Shown: positions 21,630 through 32,463 of the stretch, piece after piece
Layout of the letters: the number at the start of each line of letters is the position of its first letter
Numbering within the stretch: the first letter of the stretch is position 1
From: Adiantum capillus-veneris
Taxonomy: Eukaryota; Streptophyta; Polypodiopsida; Polypodiales; Pteridaceae
Direction of reading: 5' to 3'
NCBI GenBank assembly: GCA_014529385.2
Contig: CM043969.1
Span: 11,015,001 to 11,079,000 of the forward strand
DNA length: 64,000 bases
Program-made: the position numbers and the translations under genes
The notes under the pieces: generated by a model
The model's database searches: none
What the model was told of the DNA's origin: nothing
What the model saw: only the letters and a program-made list of their open reading frames with translations

Positions 21630-22330
21630 ACTACAAGAAGCTTAGGATAATGGTGATGCCTTTCCAAGGTATACTCCCGCAGTGCCGGCAGGATTGCATC
21701 CGGGCCCTCCTCAGGATGTCCCCCCTTGGCCCTCCCCCGATGTTACCCTTAATGTTCTCGATCGACACAGCCCGGGAGTGGCTGCTGTCAACACAGAAGT
21801 CAATTCTCAAGGTAAGCCGCTGGTAATTCTTTGCTTTCTTCTCCCAATTTCCAAGCTCCTAGTTTGAAGAGCTTATTTGCTAAATGCTCTGTGCAGGATG
21901 CTAGCCTGAAGCTGGAACAAATGTTGATCTTAGGCACAGAGTCTCAATCCTTAAAGACTCTCTGGAAGCAAGAAGGCCTAAAGACGTGCAGCGATTGCTC
22001 GCCGAGAATGGCTCTGTAGAGGCTATCTATAATTGGCTACAGGAGATGAAGGATGAAGTGCTTGAGCTAGGCAGTAAATATAAGGAATCCATTAGCTTTG
22101 CCAACAGGCTTCAGGAAGGATAGTCTGGCTGTGAAGTGCTTGAGCTAGGCAGTAAATATGAGGAAGCCATTAACTTTGCCAACAGGCTTCAGGAAGAGAT
22201 AGTCTGGCTGTGAAGGATAAGGACTACATGGTTATTGCGAACCCTAAACCCCCGGAAATTAGTAGGCCACTCTTTGTAAAGTCTGAAACTTGGCCTTTGC
22301 GCCTATCCCTAGTGTTTTCTAACTCAAACC
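21630..22330 (+). pseudogene. Island gene remnant between arrays B and B'
   Basis: Not recognised. A Pro-rich stretch (PAGLHPGPPQDVPPWPSPDV, from 21685) leads to a GT-AG intron (CTCAAG|GTAAGC at 21811/21812 to TGTGCAG|GATGC at 21896/21897). A second stretch then reads VSILKDSLEARRPKDVQRLL, followed by ENGSVEAIYNWLQEMKDEVL and a helix-rich segment (LELGSKYEEAINFANRLQEE). An ~80-bp segment is duplicated in tandem (about 22056-22132 and 22133-22214), and the first copy ends in a stop. The tail reads VKDKDYMVIANPKPPEISRP. It is a degraded protein, possibly gag-like or coiled-coil, flanked on both sides by the palindromic arrays. Confidence 0.4.
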
Positions 22331-22424
22331 CCGGTGTTAAGTTATAATTTTGCTTCTCCCTTATAAATGAAAAACGCGTATTTGGTAAAAAAAACCCTCA
22401 ACCCGCAACAAACAGGGTTTACCT

Positions 22425-22665
22425 TCCCCTTATTTTCTTAGTATTGACCTCTGTACTAGCAGACATCACTTAACTTTTTTGAGGTCAGTACCAAGCGAAC
22501 AGGGGCATCGAACTAAGTGGCCTTCCCTTATTCGCTTGGTACTGACCAAGGAAAAGTGTAAAAGCAAACATCCTATGGTAAAGACGATGGTCATTACCAA
22601 GCAAACAGGTGCAGCAAACAGGGTTTACCTTCCCTTATTCGCTTGGTACTGACTACACAAAATAC
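22425..22665. repeat. Array B': degenerate palindromic units
   Basis: Two to three degenerate relatives of array B: GAGGTCAGTACCAAGCGAAC at about 22479 with TTATTCGCTTGGTACTGACC at about 22529, then a second pair near 22593 and 22635. They show that the array family extends on both sides of the gene remnant. Confidence 0.85.
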
Positions 22666-23036
22666 AAGTGCACAAAAGGGTAGTAAGTAGCATACCTCTT
22701 CACTATGTGTAGAGTTCTGCGTCACTGAAGCACTGTAGAACAGGAGTAAGAGAAGGATGCGCGAGAGTAAGAGGTGATGCGCAAAAAGAGTTGGGATGGT
22801 TTGCTTACCGTGTAGCGTCGATGGGGGTTGAGTTAATTAGAATGATGTGCAGTAGAGGACGTGAAATGTTTGGCGGGGGTACTGCCTCTAAACTTAGAAT
22901 GCTTACCTCGGTGAGGGTGACAACTTTACTTATGCGCAAGATTGTGGTTGGTAAATCCTACTGCATGGGAATCTGAGACCGTTTATTACTGGTTGTCCTT
23001 GTGAGTGCAACTCACGTGCCTTTTTGAGTGACCGTT

Positions 23037-23408
23037 TAGGGTCAGACAGACGCCAATTGCCCTTCCAGTCACCATCTCCATCTCCAAGTGGAACAAACAG
23101 ATCGCCACTACCTTTGCCTTTCTACGCTCTTCCCCATGGCCAACTCTCATGATCCTGCGTTTAGAGTCAGACGCCGATCGCCCTTGCAGTCGCCATCTCC
23201 ATCTCCAAGTAGAACAAACAGATCGCCATTGCCTTTGCATTTTCTACGCTCTTCCCCTTGGCCACCTCTCGTGATCCTGCGTGAGAGCCAGACGCCGATC
23301 GTCCTTGCAGTCGCCATCTCCATGTCTAAGTAGAACAAACAGATCACCGTTGCCTTTGCATTTTTTGCGCTCTTCCCCTTGGCCACCTCTCGTGATCCTG
23401 CGTTGAGC
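23037..23408. repeat. Array D: three ~124-bp tandem units
   Basis: Units start near 23037, 23161 and 23285. Each holds CAGTCGCCATCTCCATCTCC, then AGTAGAACAAACAGATCGCC and CTCGTGATCCTGCGT. They are not palindromic, unlike the neighbouring arrays. The reading frames through them do not look like a real protein. Confidence 0.92.
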
Positions 23409-23754
23409 GGCCTCCACTAGGTCAAGTCCTTTGCTGCCACGTCGCCATCGCCATTGCCACCTTCTGGTTCTTGCTGTCGGCGGCCTCCGACATCACCATC
23501 CAACTCGGCGCCATTGGATATTGCAGAGACAGGTTCTTTCTCCCTACCTCTCTCCCCTTCCTGTGTGTTGTTAATTGTGTGCGCACCAAAGCCACTGCGT
23601 TAGGGTAAAACTAAAAGTCTCAAATCGCATGGTTGGAATAATTACTCCTTATGTGACTGTACCTAAGTTTGGGCATAGTGAGTGAGTAGGCCTATAAATC
23701 TATCACTGATAATATTAAATGCTCTGTTCTTATCCATCTGTTTCGAATGCTTGG

Positions 23755-24232
23755 GTCACAGGACAAAACCAAGTGAATAGGGCCCTTTGGAGATTCTTGG
23801 GCCCCTATTTGCTTGGTTCTGAATCAAGTGATGTCACCTTTTATGACATTAGCGCACGGGACAAAACTAAGCAAATAGGGCCCTTTGGAGATTCTTGGGC
23901 CCCTATTTTCTTGGTTCTGACTCAAGTGACATCACCGTTTATGACATTCGTACACGGGACAGAACCAAGCAAATAGGGGCCTTCGGAGATTCTTGGGGCC
24001 CTATTCGCTTGGTTCTGACTCAAGTGACGTAACCTTTTATGACATTAGTGTACAGGACAGAACCAAGTGAATAGGGCCCTTCGGAGATTCTTGGGGCCCC
24101 TACTCGCTTGGTTCTTACTCAAGTGACGTCACCTCTTATGACATTAGCGCACGGGACAAAACCAAGCGAATAGAGACCTTGAGGGGTACTTGAGGATCAA
24201 TATTCGCTTGGTTATGACACCAAATAGTTTTG
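23755..24232. repeat. Array C: five palindromic ~100-bp tandem units
   Basis: Units start near 23758, 23862, 23960, 24058 and 24157. Each holds AACCAAGCGAATAGGGCCC on the left and GGGCCCCTATTCGCTTGGTT on the right, around a TTCGGAGATTCTT loop. A conserved spacer with CTCAAGTGACGTCACC and TTATGACATTAG follows. The TGACGTCA core is the palindromic bZIP/CRE type; it is perfect at 24124-24131 and varied by one or two bases in the other units. The array ends about 20 bp before the first visible acceptor of the next gene. Confidence 0.93.
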
Positions 24233-24250
24233 GCTTGCTTTTTCTTTCAG

Positions 24251-25836
24251 TCATGGGGATCATAGTCCTGGAGACAGACGTGAGCGAGGATACATGTGAA
24301 GAAAAACTATTCACGTTCTTATACAACGCCCGTGCTCATCACCGTGCACCAGAACTATTAGGAATGTTTAATGTAGAGTTTTCTATACAGAGGATTATAG
24401 ATTGCTCATTTGAGTACCTACAAACCCATTTGCAACAGTATGAGACAGTCACTTGTGACAATTTCATGACAATTGATGGCATGAGATATGTGCACCCAGC
24501 CAACCTTGACCCTGACAAGAGTGCTTCAAGGAGACTGAATCGATGTCTAGAAAAGTGTCCCTCCAATGCACTGCTTGTACAAGATAGGTGTATGAAGCAC
24601 TTCAAAAAGTGTCACTTAGTGGAATTCTACCACGGGTTTGTCCGTTACTTATAATTGCAGACGGATGGTGAGTCAGAGACTTCCCAGTCAACAACTTTTG
24701 GTAGTTGTCCATTGGCGCCGGAGGAAGAGGTAGAGGATGTGGAGGTGCAGTTCGACCCAGAAGAAGAGCGGGTAGAGGTACTAAAGGAAACATTTGATGA
24801 GGGCTTAACTCTTGCTTCTCTTGCGGATGCAACAATAGGGTGCAAGCAAGAAAGTCCAAGTAAGGAAGTGACTTTGCCTCTGAATTGTGCTCCGAGATTT
24901 GCTATGGCGGGCGACACCCACTATGTTCTGCTCACAGATATCATGCATGAGCTCAATATACGGGAGGACTACTACCTAGATGCAATTGCAAATTTTTGTG
25001 AGGCAGACATGGGGTTTGTGGATGATGATGGAGTGGACCAACATCTTATTGCTGACACAGCTGTCCGCGACTCACAGTTCACTTCAAGGTACAACTGATC
25101 AAAGATACATTCAATGAAGCGAAGTTTGGAGAGACCAATCTGCCAACAGATAAGTAGTTTGAATCGAGAACAAAACAACTCGTCTTGGAAAACATGGGTA
25201 GGTCCGTGGCACCCAAAGATTAGGTAATGAATAGTAAGTCTATTCACTTGTGGGGGAGGTCGATGCTGGAAATGGACGAGAATCAGATGGTAACTTTTGT
25301 CGTGCATTCAGATGGTATTGGAGATGGCCCAGTGATAAAATATCATGATCATTTTTTTGTTGACAGGTGCTAGTGTATGACTATAGTTTCCTTAGAAGAG
25401 CGGGAGGCTCACGGCAAGGGCTTGTCACTGGAGTCCAAGGCAAGGATGCGGCATTGTCTCACTACATCGAGCGTTTCAACCACAAAAAGGTTTGTAGAAA
25501 CAATTCAAGTACTTGGCAATTGTACTCATCTCACTTACGGACCATAAATTCATTACAATTTTTATGTAGATCATAATATACCACAAGGAATACTCCTATG
25601 ACAATGCAAAGTTTTCACTGTTTGCAATGAAAGTTATTACAAGATTGTGTGGTGGGCACCCCCTCCCACTAAAGGCAGAAAGACTAATTTTGATTGAGAA
25701 ACAGTTTCCTCTATGCGTATTTGGCATTGGGTATGGGTGCCAAGCACTCAGAGACCCCTATTTCATGTCCTACACAGCTCAGGCTCTGGCTACAGGGGTT
25801 GAAGACCCGGAGAGCTTAGATCCATACAGCAAGTAG
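24251..25836 (+). pseudogene. Island gene 2: spliced plus-strand gene, unknown function
   Basis: Not recognised. A first exon follows the acceptor TTTCTTTCAG at 24250 (MGIIVLETDVSEDTCEEKLF ... NFMTIDGMRYVHPANLDPDK). A second follows ATAATTGCAG at 24660 (TDGESETSQ, then an acidic stretch and DIMHELNIREDYYLDAIANF). That exon continues through an apparent one-base frameshift near 25080 and two in-frame TAG codons (25155-25157, 25221-25223) to LWGRSMLEMDENQM. Two clean phase-0 introns follow (25290-25366 and 25490-25569), linking VLVYDYSFLRRAGG to HYIERFNHKK and then IIYHKEYSYDNAKFSLFAMK. The stop comes after SLDPYSK. The gene converges on the transposase-like gene with about 325 bp between their ends and may encode its partner. 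Confidence 0.55.
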
Positions 25837-26162
25837 CTGTTTCTGAGGGAAAGAAGATGCCTGATGCCCGTGGGGATGCTGCCATCAACAGAGGAACGAG
25901 CTCGTCCACAGAGCTTGCACACCGAATAGGTACAAAGTGAGGAAGAAGGAGGTGCATTGAAGAGGATAGAAATGACGGGCTCAGGTCCATCTTCTCCCGC
26001 TCTTGACTCATGACCGTTGCCACCTTGCATGGCGCTCCCCCACATTTGAAGCTCCCCAAGCCATCTGTTTCTTCTCTTTGGGGATGGTTGTAAAGACCGT
26101 TTAATTTCTGAACTCTTAAGAAGTTCCTTCTGCCTTGCTCTATGAATTAGTCGTCTATAAGT

Positions 26163-28734
26163 TCATTGGTGTAACTCTAATAGGATATTGGCCTTATCTT
26201 TTCCTCCCCCATGTCTAGTGTGCTTAAAATAACCTGTTCTTGCCATGTAGTGGGTTTTTTCCATGCCTTTTGTGGACCATATTGATAGTGAGCCGTATGT
26301 CTTGGCAAAATATGGATCATGGTTGAACAGTATGTACTGCATTGAATAAAACAAAATGGTCAGTAGAGTACAATTTAAAATTTCATTTTGTATATGTAGA
26401 ATGCCAACCTACCATGTAATGTGTGATATGTTGCCCACCCCACCCTGTAAGGTAAGCCTTTTTCCAATCCAGCAAGGCTGCTTGAAATGATGTGAGCTTA
26501 CTTTGGTCCCAAGAATGCTGCTCAACGTAGTGGAAAATTTTATCTAGTGATTTCCACACGTTCGCCTTGTGATTCTGGATTGCTTCACCACCAGCATTGT
26601 CTTTAACCACTTTATATAACTGTTTCCATTTGTTGAACATGTTTCTCCTTTCTTCTCTATCTGAATCTTTGAGGCTAAACCCAAGAAACCTTCTTGCCTT
26701 CACTCCGCCTATCGATGCTTTCCTCGGTACCTTGTACTGACTTTGAGACATCTTAGGGTCCTCTTCGATTTTGACATTGCCTCCATGAAAACCAATTTCT
26801 GAGAGCACTCTCTCTAATGCTTTGATCACTCTTTTCGACTCACTCTCTGGCTTTAATGTCCATGCAAAACATATGTACAAACGAACCACCTTTTCAATTA
26901 CTCAACAGAGTGCATGAAGTGTACAGACGTGAACTCTACTCAGAGGAATATCAAGCACTGGTTTAAAAGTCTTATCTTGAAGATGTCTGTTGGGAGCTCT
27001 ATTCCATTGCACACTCTCAAGATATTGTGCATCAGCCATGCAATATAAGCATGGATTTTCCACAGCTGCTCCGTGTGTTATGTTGTACATACACTTAAGA
27101 GTCTTTAAGTCACCTGCCATGTGCCATTCCACTGTGTAGTCACCAAATCCTTCCACTGAAAGAACGGCTCCGTTTCTTTGTTCACAATTGATGATAGAAG
27201 GAATTTGGGTTTGATTAAAAACCCAATCAAGGATTTCAAAATTTTCCTTATCAACCTGCAGTGAAAAACGAAAACACAAAATCAACAACCAAATAATCAA
27301 TATTTTTGTTATCATAGAGTGAACAAAGTATACGTGAAATGATCCTAGATTTAGAATGTTGTTTTCGGATTGCACGCTGAAGTATCGTGGATCCTCTTTC
27401 ATTATTGATGGATCCAGAGCTCTGTTCATGAGGGTAATGGTGACTCTCTCCAGCTTCTTGTTCTTCAGGACCTCGCACTCGTCGAGCTTCAAAACAAACT
27501 TGAGAACCCCACCGCACTCCTCTTGACTGATGTCAAAGAAGTGAACTTCATACCTTTGCAATTCTTCAAGATCAACGAAGAGGTTGTTGTGCTCGTTAAA
27601 CTGTACCTCTCTGCCGCCCTTGCCTAAGAACGTTGCTTCAATATGGAATGGTGACCCAAGTTTCTCAAACTCCTCATCGTTTACGTGCCGGCGAGCAGCC
27701 TTTACATGTGATGGCCTTGGCAGCAGTGATCCTCTCTGTAGTTTATTTTGAGACTTTTTACTTAATGCTTTGAAGAGTGCCATGTATCCCATCTGCGAGA
27801 TGCCACTCTCCTCAAGTATTGCTTGCACTTCCATTGGTTCCAGCTGATTCTCGTTCATGAAAGAGGTAATTAGCCTCCCTTTCAACTTACAAATTGTTTT
27901 TTGAGTTATCATCTCTTCAACTACTTCTTTTGGAACAGACAGCTGTAATGCACTCCGACATTGAAAACTGCACCGTTCGAGTTTGGATGCAGTAAAGACC
28001 TGCCAAAAAAGCACCATGCGTTATGATCATTTTTAGGAAAGTGTATCCATTTCTTAATGAAACACATTGAAGAAACAAACTTCGAGTTACCTTAAAGCTC
28101 GTATTCATTTTTTCAGGCCACCACTACCAACCTTCATGTTCTCAATGTTGCACAAATCTCGTTTTCTTTTTCAACTACCAAGCACGGTGTCTTTCTCTCG
28201 CAAACTTGTGATCTTCTTCTCAAGGCCTTGGATTGTCTCTCTGTTTGATGAAATCTTTTGAGAGCATGCTTCATTAAGTTTCTTCAGTTGCATGTTCTCC
28301 ATCACCAGGAAGTCTCTTTGCCTTTCCGCATTCAATCCTCTCATTTCCAAATGTTTGGTGTATCCCAATAGCCCATCCTTGCCATCGCCTGTGAAATGTA
28401 AGAGGTTAGTGATATTAGCAAAGGGAGGTGGTGCATTTGTTGTAGGATTCTTTGGATAAATAGACCCATCGGTCCATAAATCCAAATGATGTTCCTTGTT
28501 TGTCCTTCTAAGTTCTTTCTCCCGTTGAGATAAGAAAGACTCCCTCCTACATTTCTGCAACGGTGCGTACTCTTGCAATACATCAACATGAAGATGATGT
28601 GTGTTCTTTCTTTGGGTAAGTGTTAAAGATGAAGGGGCTGAGGATTGCAAGTTCAAATTAGTGTTTTCGTCAGGAAAAGAAGCGTTCTCCATTCCTAGAG
28701 TTGATAGAGAAAAAGACGGAGACTCGAGACTCAT
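26163..28734 (-). pseudogene. Candidate DDE transposase, five exons, one premature stop
   Basis: Exons on the minus strand: 28734-28186, 28123-28091, 27999-27334, 27255-26413 and 26336-26163. All are multiples of three and join in phase 0. Three of the four introns (91, 78 and 76 bp) have good GT-AG ends; the 62-bp intron 1 has a weaker donor. About 754 codons are broken only by TGA at 26904-26902, where CGA (Arg) would fit. Exon 1 ends in a coiled coil. The core shows Asp in VLKFVLKLDECEV (27483), Asp in WHMAGDLKTLKCM (27111), CLYC, then CTLH (26925; a CxxH motif) and Glu in STKGMEKTHY (26261) before KHTRHGGG. This order of D, D, CxxH and E is that of hAT, Transib, MULE and Kolobok-type transposases. 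The superfamily is not assigned, and function is inferred from motif order only. Confidence 0.6.
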
Positions 28735-29022
28735 GAAATATCTCAGGTTTTGGGAGGGAAGGCCATATTCTCAAGTTTAGAGTTGATAGAGTTAGTGTGG
28801 CTTATGTTTCTGGAGGGAACGCTTGTAAGTTGGCATTTCAAATCATTAGTCATACGGTTAGTTGGATTCCTGACAAGAGAACGAAGGATAAGAATGATAA
28901 AGACGACGTCTACCTACCAAAGAATGTCATTTTGGCTTTTGTTGCGCAGAAAAGTATCACATAAAATGCACAATTTAACATTTTTATTTTCTCTCTCTAA
29001 GCCAACATGGCACTTCTTACAG

Positions 29023-29055
29023 GGCCCAAAAGTGAGTCCAACTTTCTCCTAATGA
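29023..29055 (-). repeat. Right 33-bp inverted repeat of the island
   Basis: Reverse complement of 16928-16960 with a single mismatch. It lies about 290 bp upstream of the transposase-like start codon and about 110 bp from the end of the Gypsy gag frame. Confidence 0.6.
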
Positions 29056-29165
29056 TCAGCCCTTTAGAGTCAATGAATTTCTCAATAGAGAGTCTCTCGC
29101 TTGGCCTCGTGCTCTCTCATATAGGACGGTAGTATTCTTAGAAAATGGGGTTGTCTATCCATAGA

Positions 29166-30660
29166 CTATACAGAGACTTTGTCTCCCCAATACGATTGCC
29201 CTTCTAGATTCATTTGAGATCTAGTCTCAATTTCCTCTATTAGTGGAAGAAATACTCCTCTTCCATCACCTGTTCGGTTTACTCGTCTTCTTAGCCCACT
29301 GGCTTCATTAGCCTCTCTGAATTGCTTCCACAATTTGTCAAGACCATCTAGTCCTTTGCAACCCTTAGGTGTAGCTAGGTTAAATCCCTCAAAAGAGTTA
29401 TCCGTGGTATTCAACACTATCCTTGGTTCTAATGCTGGACTCTTGAGCTTTGGTACGTGATCATGACTAAAATTTGGCTCTATTTGTTCCTGGTTTGGTG
29501 GGATTACTAGTGTAGGTGGGACAAGACTCACATCCTTAGGTTTTCCAATTGGTGGTTCTAGTAAAGCTTGGACTGTTTGAATCATTTTCTGGCACATTTC
29601 AAGCCTTTGTTTTTCTAGTTCCTCATATGGATATGTCATCCACCTTTGTTCTTGGGTTTGGTTATTTTTGAGCCGCACTTCAGAGGCTTTTAAGAGGGAA
29701 TCTAATGGCTCATTAATCTTCTTGACCAACACTGATCCTCGTGAACTAGCACTTCTAGGCTCACTTTCTATGGATGATACATCTTCTTGAGGTTGATACA
29801 TCTGTGTAAGAGGAGGTGCAACCCTTTCCTCATGTTGCTTTTAGCTTGGGTAAGCTCCTTAGCTAGGGATTTTTACTCTCGTTCCCTTTGTGCTTTCATC
29901 CTAGCCTTTCTAGCTTTCCAACTATTCCATTTTCTCTTGGTTTTTTTGACCAGGTGTGCCAATCTTTGGTTCACCCATTTCTATACTCGCGTCAATTTCC
30001 GTTTTCTTTGTCTCTGGATTCTCATCAGCTTCCTTTCGAGCTTGCGCTCATGTAACTACTTGAATTGGTACTGCGTTTTTATTTTTCAAGCTATTGGGTA
30101 GTTGAACGATACATGAGATATGGTGATCTTTATGACTTGGTTTGGTTTTTTTCGGTAGTTGGGGGTCAAGTGAATGACGTCATAGTCAAGACAATAGGCA
30201 TTTACTTGCGTTATCTTCATTTGGGGACATCATTTGACCAATTGGTTATCATAGATTTTGTGACAATCTTTCTCTGTTTGAGGAGCTTATTCTTGCATTT
30301 CCTCTTGGCTACAAACAGGCTCTGAGCTAGCTAAGACTCTATTTCACAATGAGCCGCCATGTCCTTTTGTCCATCTCATACCTTCTTTCTTCAGGTCTAA
30401 ATGCAAGATGTGGAGGTTGTACGGGCTTCACCATTACATGTGTTGCTCTCATCTTCTGTCCCTTTGAAGGGCAATACCCGCTTTGGTGGTTATAATACAT
30501 TGTAGTTGGTACTAGTGATTGTTTATTAGATGGTTCCATCATCGGCGTGTATCTCATGTCTACAGGCATTCTAGCACTTGGCAACAGAGGTTGGATGTGA
30601 CCTTGAAACTCCTACTGGTCCTAGCACATTCCCTATAACATATCTAGGTGGAGTAGGTGC
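29166..30660 (-). pseudogene. Minus-strand Gypsy gag, C-terminal part
   Basis: On the minus strand, 30660-30340 carries a Pro-rich gag segment (YVIGNVLGPVGVSRSH, RMPVDMRYTPMMEP, HVMVKPVQPPHLAF RPEERRYEMD) spread over two frames. 29801-29166 gives a charged helical segment with EEIETRSQMNLEGQSY near its end. This is the non-enzymatic Gag region of a fern-type Gypsy element. It is followed, in element order, by the protease remnant at 16.8 kb on the other side of the 12-kb island, and preceded by 36.0-36.3 kb on the other side of the hAT insertion. The family call rests on pattern memory. Confidence 0.5.
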
Positions 30661-30889
30661 TACTAGAATACGTTATACACACCTCTCCCTAGCATATTCC
30701 ATGCTATAGTAACACTCTTCTCTCGTATAAAACGTCATTTTACGTCAAAATCTCAAATAGCCGTATTTTTTTCCTTCGATCAAAAGATATTTTGATGGAA
30801 ATATCTTTCGATTAAAAAACTCTCTACATAAAGGCAGTTGCTGATTTCGATCGAAACGAGCGACTGCAGTTGGAGAGCTATAGACAAGT

Positions 30890-31240
30890 ACAGACTATTG
30901 AGGTATACTTTTAAACTTGTTTAAATGTGTACTAACTTATTTTTCTGTGTTGTGACAGACTCGTGTGGTGTAGTAGTTTTTCTCTCACCATAGAGTTGGC
31001 TTGCAGGTTGTAGGCCACTTCATGGTGTGTAGCCATTCGGATCACTCCAGAAGTGAGTAGAATCTAGTCACTTTTCTCGTGCTGTGTAGCCACTTGGCAT
31101 ACTACAAGGAAGGGTTTTAGGACAGACTTAGATTCTCACTAGTGTGGTGCAGTAGTATATCTCTCACCAGAACTGAGCTAGAATTTAGTAGTCGACTCAT
31201 GGAGTGCAGTAGGCATGATGCTACACCTCTCACTTCAGAG
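30890..31240. repeat. Degenerate short repeats (GTGTGGTGTAGTAG type)
   Basis: Motifs such as GTGTGGTGTAGTAGTTTTTC, GTGGTGCAGTAGTATATCTC and GTGTGTAGCCA, each followed by CTCACC or CTCACTTC, recur several times. Non-coding and within the hAT element. Confidence 0.5.
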
Positions 31241-31290
31241 TGACCTATAGGTTTCTCAGTTTTAGATCAGCTCAAATCATCATTTGTACC

Positions 31291-31830
31291 ACGTAGAAAC
31301 GCAAGAGTTTTTCTCGTCAAATAGAGAATGGAACGATGCATAATTTATACCCTCTTCATCTCTGTGTGAAGCACTGTTCACTCTTGTGCTTCGAACTCCA
31401 AAGACACATCATTGTTCATCACTAAATGACTTGGTGTCGTCTTGGATGTAGATACATACGATATTTGGCCTGCATTTGAGATTGCTAAGTTGAACACTGA
31501 TGTTTGTGGTATGAGTTCCACACACTTCATCAGGATTAGATTAAGTCACACCATCGTTCTTACTGCATAGAAATATGAGGGTTATTTTTGTCTACCTAAG
31601 AGTGGAGAGATGCATACCTATGCCCTCTTCATCTTAACATGACACGCCTTGCCCTTGTACTTTCTGATCCATAGATATGCCACTCATCACTAGATGACTT
31701 GGTGTTGTCTTGGATATAACTATGTATGATGTTTGACCACAATCTGAGATTGTTAAAATGTTCGTTAATGGTTGTGGTGTGTGTTCCACACACTTTATCA
31801 AGGATTATATTGATTAAACTATCAATCAAC
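31291..31830. repeat. ~270-bp diverged tandem duplication
   Basis: 31291-31564 and 31565-31830 align through shared blocks (GAGATGCATA...CCCTCTTCATC, CATCACTA.ATGACTTGGTGT, GAGATTG.TAA, TTCCACACACTT). Roughly 270 bp unit. No coding function seen. Confidence 0.7.
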
Positions 31831-32157
31831 ATTATAGCAACGTCCAGGACTTGTGTTGAGCGTACCTCACACAAGCTGGGTTGTTCACATGTACGCTCTG
31901 ATCGTTTACATGTATTATGATGCACATAAGAGGGTCAAGTTCTTGTGATGAGCGTCCCTCACACTCCTAGCCTGTTCACCTCTTTACATCTCTCTCTTTG
32001 TGTGTTCTCCTCTCTATCGTACAATGTATGCATTACAATCATATTGTTGTTCGCTATAAATTATGTCAATTGTTTATGGATTAGGTTCATGCCACGATTT
32101 TGATAGTTTACCCTCTCCTCTAACAACGTTTATGTTTCAAAATTATATCTTGTAGAT

Positions 32158-32403
32158 ATGGCGGATACTAAGCTGACAAAACATCGACAAAAATTTTCCT
32201 TCGAAGTGATAGTATGTCACTTTCATCACATGTCAGAGCATGAGCTTCGTCATTGCCTAAACCCCTCTTCTCCGGAGCATTATTACCAGTTCACAGAGGC
32301 CTTGGCAAATTCTATATTTGAGCAGATCCAGTTTGTACTTACGCTTGCTGCTTTTGACATATCTCTAATTACATCATGTTCATTATTGAACATGGTCAAG
32401 TAG
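32158..32403 (+). other. Small plus-strand open frame, unsupported
   Basis: An 81-codon frame starting MADTKLTKHRQKFSFEVI lies next to the hAT C-terminal fragments. No homologue is recognised, and it may be chance or part of the hAT 3' region. Confidence 0.2.
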
Positions 32404-32463
32404 TCTATTGGACAGATTGCAAATATTTTTTAGGATCTAAATTTTTTTGAGATCATTACTTTG

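Noticed and set aside
24645-24917. Ser/Thr-rich minus-strand frames opposite island gene 2
   Set aside because: Shadow of the acidic plus-strand exon, which has consistent splice sites.
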